The notes beneath the pieces were generated by a model. The model was not told where the DNA came from and did no database searches. It worked only from the letters and a program-made list of their open reading frames with translations. Below are positions 6,523 through 10,224 of a stretch of DNA of 10,224 nt, one piece after another (position 1 is the first letter of the stretch; each line of letters begins with the position of its first letter). The DNA lies in assembly GCA_905210845.1 (NCBI GenBank), contig CAJLYG010000108.1, positions 1-10,224 of the forward strand, read 5' to 3'. A program made the position numbers and the translations under genes. The stretch comes from an uncultured Prevotella sp. (GTDB lineage Bacteria > Bacteroidota > Bacteroidia > Bacteroidales > Bacteroidaceae).

Positions 6523-9102
6523 ATGAAACGATCGATTATATTATATGTGTTGTTGTTGGTAGCATTGGGCATCCAGGCACAGCATATCTCGGTATCGGCA
6601 CCGTCGAGGGTTAGCGTCGGTGAGAATTTCCGTGTGGCATATACGGTCAACACACAGGATGTGGAAGACTTCCGCTCGGGAATACGTACGACCGATGAAG
6701 TAGAGGTCATCGCGGGACCTTATACTTCCCAGCAGTCCAGTTTCCAGATGGTCAACGGACACACAAGCAGCTCTTCTTCCATCACTTATACCTACACGTT
6801 GTATGCCAGCAAGAACGGGACTTACACACTGCCTGCTGCACATGCAAAGGTAGGGAACCGCACCATTTCCTCGTCTCCCTATAGGATCGTCATCTCCGGA
6901 TCGTCACGCCCGTCTGGCAATGGTGCCCCGAGAATGCACGAGGATGAGGAAGGTGGTCCTAAGATGCGGGCTGCCGGTTCAGCGATTACCGGTAACGACT
7001 TGTTTATCAAGGTAAGTGCCAATAAGCGCCGGGTACATGAACAGGAACCCGTGTTGCTTACCTATAAGGTATATACCACCGTCGACCTGACACAGTTGGA
7101 AGGGAAGATGCCGGACCTAACGGGATTCCACACGCAGGAAGTGCAGCTTCCCCAGCAGAAGTCATTCCATTTGGAACGGGTGAACGGCAAGAACTACCGT
7201 TGTGTTACGTGGAGCCAGTACGTGATGTATCCCCAGATGACAGGCGACTTGAAAATACCGAGTATCACCTTTAAGGGGATTGTCGTGCAGCAGAACCGCT
7301 CCGTTGATCCTTTTGAGGCGTTCTTCAATGGTGGCTCCGGTTATGTGGAAGTACATAGGAACATTGATGCCCCGGGTATCACTATCCATGTAGACCCATT
7401 ACCTACTCGCCCTGCCAATTTCTCCGGTGGCGTTGGGAAATTCAATATCTCCGCACAGTTGAACAAGACCGATGTAAAAGCGGGGAATCCCGTAAACCTG
7501 CGCATTGTCGTGGGTGGAATCGGTAACCTGAAGCTGATCAAGCAGCCAACGGTCGTTTTCCCTAAAGATTTTGATAAGTATGACCCTAAGGTAACGGACA
7601 AGACCAAGCTGACAGCAAATGGGGTGGAGGGCAATATGATCTATGATATCCTTGTCGTTCCTCGTAACCAGGGGAAATACCATATCAATCCTATTACGTT
7701 CACCTATTTCGATACTGATCTCAACCAGTACAAGACCATCAAGACCCAGGCCTTTGACATTACTGTTGGCAAAGGCGATGGTAGCAATGGCAACGTCACT
7801 GATTACACGGATGAGAAGGATCAGGACATCCATGCCCTCAAATTAGGAGATACACATCAGCATGCTATTGATGAGTTCTTCTTCGGCTCGTCTACTTATT
7901 GGATTGCCCTGCTGATCCCATTGCTTGCTTTCATTGTCTTGCTTGTCATCTTCCGCCAGCGTGCCATCGACAATGCCGACCTTGTTAAAATGCGGGGCAA
8001 GAAGGCTAATAAGGTAGCTACGAAACGGTTGCGTACCGCCAATAAGCTCATGTGGGCTGGCAAGGCTAACGAATTCTATGATGAGGTGCTGCGCGCGCTA
8101 TGGGGTTACATGGGAGATAAGTTGAACATGCCCGCAGAGAAGCTCTCCCGAGAGAACATCGTGGAGACCCTTCAGAGTCACGACGTGGATGAGGAAACCA
8201 TCCGGAAATTTACGAGCGCACTCGACGAATGTGAATTTGAGCGTTATGCACCGGGTGATGTGGCTGGAAATATGAATAAGACCTTTGATTCAGCAATGAC
8301 TGCGATCACCAGAATAGAAGACGTCATGAAGAAAAATAAGAAATCCCACGGTCATGGCAGTGCCCTTGCCTTCCTGCTTCTGCTCCTGTTGATGATGCCA
8401 GCGGCATCCTATGCCGTCACGAAACAGAATGCGGACACGGAGTATAGGAAGGGCAATTACCAGCAAGCCATTAAGGATTACCAAGAGCTATTGCAAAAAG
8501 GCGTGAGTGCCGACCTGTATTATAACTTGGGAAATGCTTATTATCGCTCAGACAATATCACCCAGGCTGTCTTGGCTTATGAGCGTGCCCACATGCTATC
8601 GCCAGGTGACAAGGACATTAACTTCAACTTGCAGTTTGCACGTAGCAAGACCATTGATAAAATCACCCCTGAGAGTGAGATGTTCTTTGTGACGTGGTAT
8701 CATTCCTTAGTCAACTTCACCAGTGTCGACAATTGGGCAACGGTTGCCATTGTGTCCATTATCTTGGTGTTGGCATTGCTGTTGGTCTATCTGTTTGTGC
8801 CCGTGATGTGGATGAAGAAGGCGGGGTTCTTTGGCGCGATCGTGTTCCTTGTCCTTTTCCTGTTGAGTAATTTGTTTGCATACCAACAGAAAGAAGAGCT
8901 TGAGAATCGGAAAGGTGCCATAGTCATCGCTCCGTCTGTCTCGGTCAAGAAGACTCCAGTCAAGAGTGGTGCCGACCAGTTTATTATCCATGAGGGAACC
9001 CACGTGAATATCACGGACAAGAGTATCAAGGAATGGAGAGGCATCCGCTTGGATGACGGACGCGAGGGATGGATACAGACCAAACAAATAGAGGAAATCT
9101 GA
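6523..9102 (+). CDS. batD: BatD-BatE fusion protein
   Basis: One open frame of 859 residues holds two proteins that are commonly separate. Residues 1-601 are BatD: signal peptide (1-18, MKRSIILYVLLLVALGIQ), Ig-like beta-rich periplasmic repeats (about 20-415), a membrane helix (about 459-477, YWIALLIPLLAFIVLLVIF), and a cytoplasmic helical domain (about 490-600, with NEFYDEVLRALWGYMGDKLN and ECEFERYAPGD). Residues 602-859 are BatE: a signal-like hydrophobic segment (614-631, ending PAASYA), TPRs (about 634-710, including YYNLGNAYYRSDNITQAVLA), two membrane helices (about 740-761 and 766-787), and an SH3-like end (about 795-859, with GTHVNI and WRGIRLDDGREGWI). An in-frame ATG at 8326 sits exactly where a separate BatE would begin. 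The ORF follows batC by 65 bases and precedes the PAP2 gene by one. The domains are certain; whether one or two polypeptides are made is open. Confidence 0.93.
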   Translation: MKRSIILYVLLLVALGIQAQHISVSAPSRVSVGENFRVAYTVNTQDVEDFRSGIRTTDEVEVIAGPYTSQQSSFQMVNGHTSSSSSITYTYTLYASKNGTYTLPAAHAKVGNRTISSSPYRIVISGSSRPSGNGAPRMHEDEEGGPKMRAAGSAITGNDLFIKVSANKRRVHEQEPVLLTYKVYTTVDLTQLEGKMPDLTGFHTQEVQLPQQKSFHLERVNGKNYRCVTWSQYVMYPQMTGDLKIPSITFKGIVVQQNRSVDPFEAFFNGGSGYVEVHRNIDAPGITIHVDPLPTRPANFSGGVGKFNISAQLNKTDVKAGNPVNLRIVVGGIGNLKLIKQPTVVFPKDFDKYDPKVTDKTKLTANGVEGNMIYDILVVPRNQGKYHINPITFTYFDTDLNQYKTIKTQAFDITVGKGDGSNGNVTDYTDEKDQDIHALKLGDTHQHAIDEFFFGSSTYWIALLIPLLAFIVLLVIFRQRAIDNADLVKMRGKKANKVATKRLRTANKLMWAGKANEFYDEVLRALWGYMGDKLNMPAEKLSRENIVETLQSHDVDEETIRKFTSALDECEFERYAPGDVAGNMNKTFDSAMTAITRIEDVMKKNKKSHGHGSALAFLLLLLLMMPAASYAVTKQNADTEYRKGNYQQAIKDYQELLQKGVSADLYYNLGNAYYRSDNITQAVLAYERAHMLSPGDKDINFNLQFARSKTIDKITPESEMFFVTWYHSLVNFTSVDNWATVAIVSIILVLALLLVYLFVPVMWMKKAGFFGAIVFLVLFLLSNLFAYQQKEELENRKGAIVIAPSVSVKKTPVKSGADQFIIHEGTHVNITDKSIKEWRGIRLDDGREGWIQTKQIEEI
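8326..9102 (+). other. batE: BatE-like part of the batD-batE ORF (possible internal start)
   Basis: These bases encode residues 602-859 of the fused ORF, 258 residues, which by themselves form a complete BatE: MKKNKKSHGHG as a basic n-region, a hydrophobic core (ALAFLLLLLLMM) and an ASYA cleavage-type site, then TPRs, two membrane helices and an SH3-like domain. The standard N-terminal layout of a signal peptide is intact, as expected if the two genes fused recently by loss of the batD stop, or if ribosomes still begin here. The bases before the ATG (AGAATAGAAGACGTC) are A/G-rich but hold no strong ribosome site; weak sites are the norm in this phylum, so this does not decide the matter. Confidence 0.6.
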
Positions 9103-9103
9103 C

Positions 9104-9796
9104 ATGCTAGAGACGTTAATGGAATTAGACAGGGCTCTTCTGGGATTCTTTAACGGGAGTGACTCTTTGTTTATGGATGGTGTGATGACCACCCTTACCT
9201 CGGGCTTTACCTGGATTCCCCTCTATCTGTCCCTTTTCTACTTGGTTGTTAAGAACAATGAGACGATGGCGCAGATCATGTTAGTCGTTTGCAGTGTTGT
9301 CCTTTGCGTGATCTTGGCAGGTGGCGTTGCTGACTTCGTGATGAAGCCTTGGATAGCCCGTTGGCGACCAAGCAATGACCCGCTGATTAAATACACAGTT
9401 GATGTCGTGAACAATATGCGTGGAAGCGACTATGGCTTTTTCTCCGCACATGCGGCGAACACCTTTTCCATAGCTTTGTTCTTCTGTTTGTTGGTCAGGA
9501 ATAAGCTGTTCAATACATTCTTGATCCTTTGGTCGTTAGTCAACTGCTATACCCGTATGTACTTAGGGCTGCATTACCCTGGTGACATCCTTTGTGGACT
9601 TCTTTGGGGAGCCATCGTAGCAGTTTCTGTCTATTTGCTATATCAGAAGGTATACTTCAAGGTCAGTCCCAAGCTCAACTATATCTCAACGCAATATACG
9701 AGTACCGGTTATAGCCTCTGTGATGTCGACGTGGTGATATCTGTGCTCGTCTTTACATTTTGTTATGCCATCTTCTATGGCTTAATTATCAGATAA
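9104..9796 (+). CDS. PAP2-family membrane phosphatase
   Basis: A 230-residue integral membrane phosphatase of the PAP2 (type-2 phosphatidic acid phosphatase) family. The three-part active site is complete: motif 1 KPWIARWRP (K81, R88, P89), motif 2 FSAHAAN (S114, nucleophile-side H116), and motif 3 R151-x5-H157-x3-D161 in TRMYLGLHYPGD. Motif 2 reads SAH in place of the commoner SGH. Hydrophobic helices lie at about 37-50, 57-77, 121-141, 162-180 and 209-229; the last follows a polar stretch (about 182-208) that lengthens the C-terminus. Members of this family remove phosphate from lipid-linked diphosphates such as undecaprenyl pyrophosphate, from lipid A, or from phosphatidylglycerol phosphate; the substrate cannot be told here. 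The gene starts one base after the batDE stop and shares its stop with the start of the next gene, so it is translated with the operon. Confidence 0.92.
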   Translation: MLETLMELDRALLGFFNGSDSLFMDGVMTTLTSGFTWIPLYLSLFYLVVKNNETMAQIMLVVCSVVLCVILAGGVADFVMKPWIARWRPSNDPLIKYTVDVVNNMRGSDYGFFSAHAANTFSIALFFCLLVRNKLFNTFLILWSLVNCYTRMYLGLHYPGDILCGLLWGAIVAVSVYLLYQKVYFKVSPKLNYISTQYTSTGYSLCDVDVVISVLVFTFCYAIFYGLIIR

Positions 9797-10224
9797 TGGA
9801 TACAAAACATATAAAAATTAGTGATTATAACTATCCTCTGCCTGACGAGAGAATAGCAAAGTTCCCTATCGCGCAACGCGATCACAGTAAGTTGTTGCTC
9901 TATCGCCATGGGGAGGTGGGGGAAGATATCTTCTATCATCTTCCGAATTATCTGCCCCAAGGTGCCCTGATGATCTTCAACAATACGAAGGTGATCCAGG
10001 CACGTATTCATTTCCGCAAGGAAACAGGTGCCTTGATCGAGGTCTTCCTGCTTGAACCTGCCGACCCGACAGATTATGAACTCATGTTCCAGACGACCGG
10101 CCATTGTGCTTGGCTTTGTATGATTGGCAACCTAAAGAAATGGAAGGAAGGGACCCTGAGGCGGGATTTTGAGATCAAAGGACATCGCCTGACGCTCACT
10201 GCGACCCTTTTTGCGGTTAAATTA
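9796..10224 (+). CDS. queA: QueA-like S-adenosylmethionine:tRNA ribosyltransferase-isomerase (N-terminal part)
   Basis: The first 143 residues of a gene that runs past the window end. Its ATG overlaps the PAP2 stop in TAATG, so the two are probably translationally coupled. QueA transfers the ribosyl part of SAM to preQ1 in tRNA to make epoxyqueuosine, a step in wobble-base queuosine synthesis. Family marks are SDYNYPLPDERIAKFP (9-24), RDHSKLLLY (28-36), GALMIFNNTKVIQARI (56-71, compare the usual GDLLVxNNTRVIxARL) and TGALIEVFLLEP (77-88). The stretch CAWLCMIGNLKKWKEG (104-119) takes the place of the usual W-x-x-LVKPGKR-x-K-x-G and is divergent, with two cysteines either side of the tryptophan. 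From memory, Bacteroidales often carry a second, longer QueA-like protein beginning in this way, so the copy may be that paralogue rather than the canonical enzyme. The family call is firm, the exact activity less so. Confidence 0.85.
   Translation, partial: MDTKHIKISDYNYPLPDERIAKFPIAQRDHSKLLLYRHGEVGEDIFYHLPNYLPQGALMIFNNTKVIQARIHFRKETGALIEVFLLEPADPTDYELMFQTTGHCAWLCMIGNLKKWKEGTLRRDFEIKGHRLTLTATLFAVKL

Noticed and set aside
8320..8330. Sequencing error as the cause of the BatD-BatE fusion
   Set aside because: The frame stays open through the joint and both halves keep family-like sequence up to it. A frame error would be expected to leave nonsense residues on one side. A missed in-frame stop through a base substitution cannot be excluded from one sequence.
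9775..10104. Reverse-strand ORF of 109 residues at the window end
   Set aside because: It lies opposite the clearly QueA-like forward frame, which has no stop through to the window end and matches family motifs.

Overview
The window looks like chromosomal core sequence from a member of the Bacteroidota, most likely order Bacteroidales (Prevotella/Bacteroides-like). Three things point there: the gene order moxR - DUF58 - membrane protein - batA - batB - batC - batD/batE, the near absence of Shine-Dalgarno sequences, and a perfect Bacteroidota-type -7 promoter element (TAnnTTTG) just before the first gene of the cluster. All genes are on the + strand. There are no mobile elements, tRNA or rRNA genes, or CRISPR arrays. 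The assignment to a group is inference from gene content and motifs, not from a database match.

Layout: (1) positions 1-440 hold the C-terminal end of a type-1 glycerate kinase. (2) A 259-base gap (441-699) ends in the probable operon promoter. (3) From 700 to 9102 runs a Bat (Bacteroides aerotolerance) operon with small gaps: a MoxR AAA+ ATPase, a DUF58 protein with a von Willebrand A (VWA) fold that starts at a TTG codon, an unnamed membrane protein, BatA and BatB (membrane-anchored VWA proteins), BatC (a secreted TPR protein with a Lys/Asn/Gln-rich tail), and one 859-residue ORF that joins BatD and BatE. (4) A PAP2-family membrane phosphatase follows one base after the batDE stop. (5) The start of a QueA-like tRNA-modification gene overlaps the PAP2 stop by one base and runs off the window end.

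How the genes may work together: MoxR ATPases are usually paired with VWA proteins that bind metal through a MIDAS site, and are thought to act as chaperones in assembling or activating complexes. Here one cytoplasmic ATPase is encoded with one cytoplasmic VWA-fold protein (DUF58), two VWA proteins tethered in the inner membrane, and several proteins with signal peptides, beta-rich ectodomains, TPRs and an SH3-like end. That suggests an inner-membrane/periplasmic assembly or stress machine. The Bat name comes from the B. fragilis aerotolerance phenotype, and the biochemical activity is not settled.

The most notable features are the BatD-BatE fusion with an internal signal-like segment and in-frame ATG, a C-terminal helical domain that appears to be shared between the unnamed 357-residue protein and BatD, the TTG start of the DUF58 gene overlapped by a 9-codon ORF, and a QueA-like protein whose sequence departs from the canonical enzyme in one conserved stretch. 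I see a known system with unusual details rather than a clearly new one.
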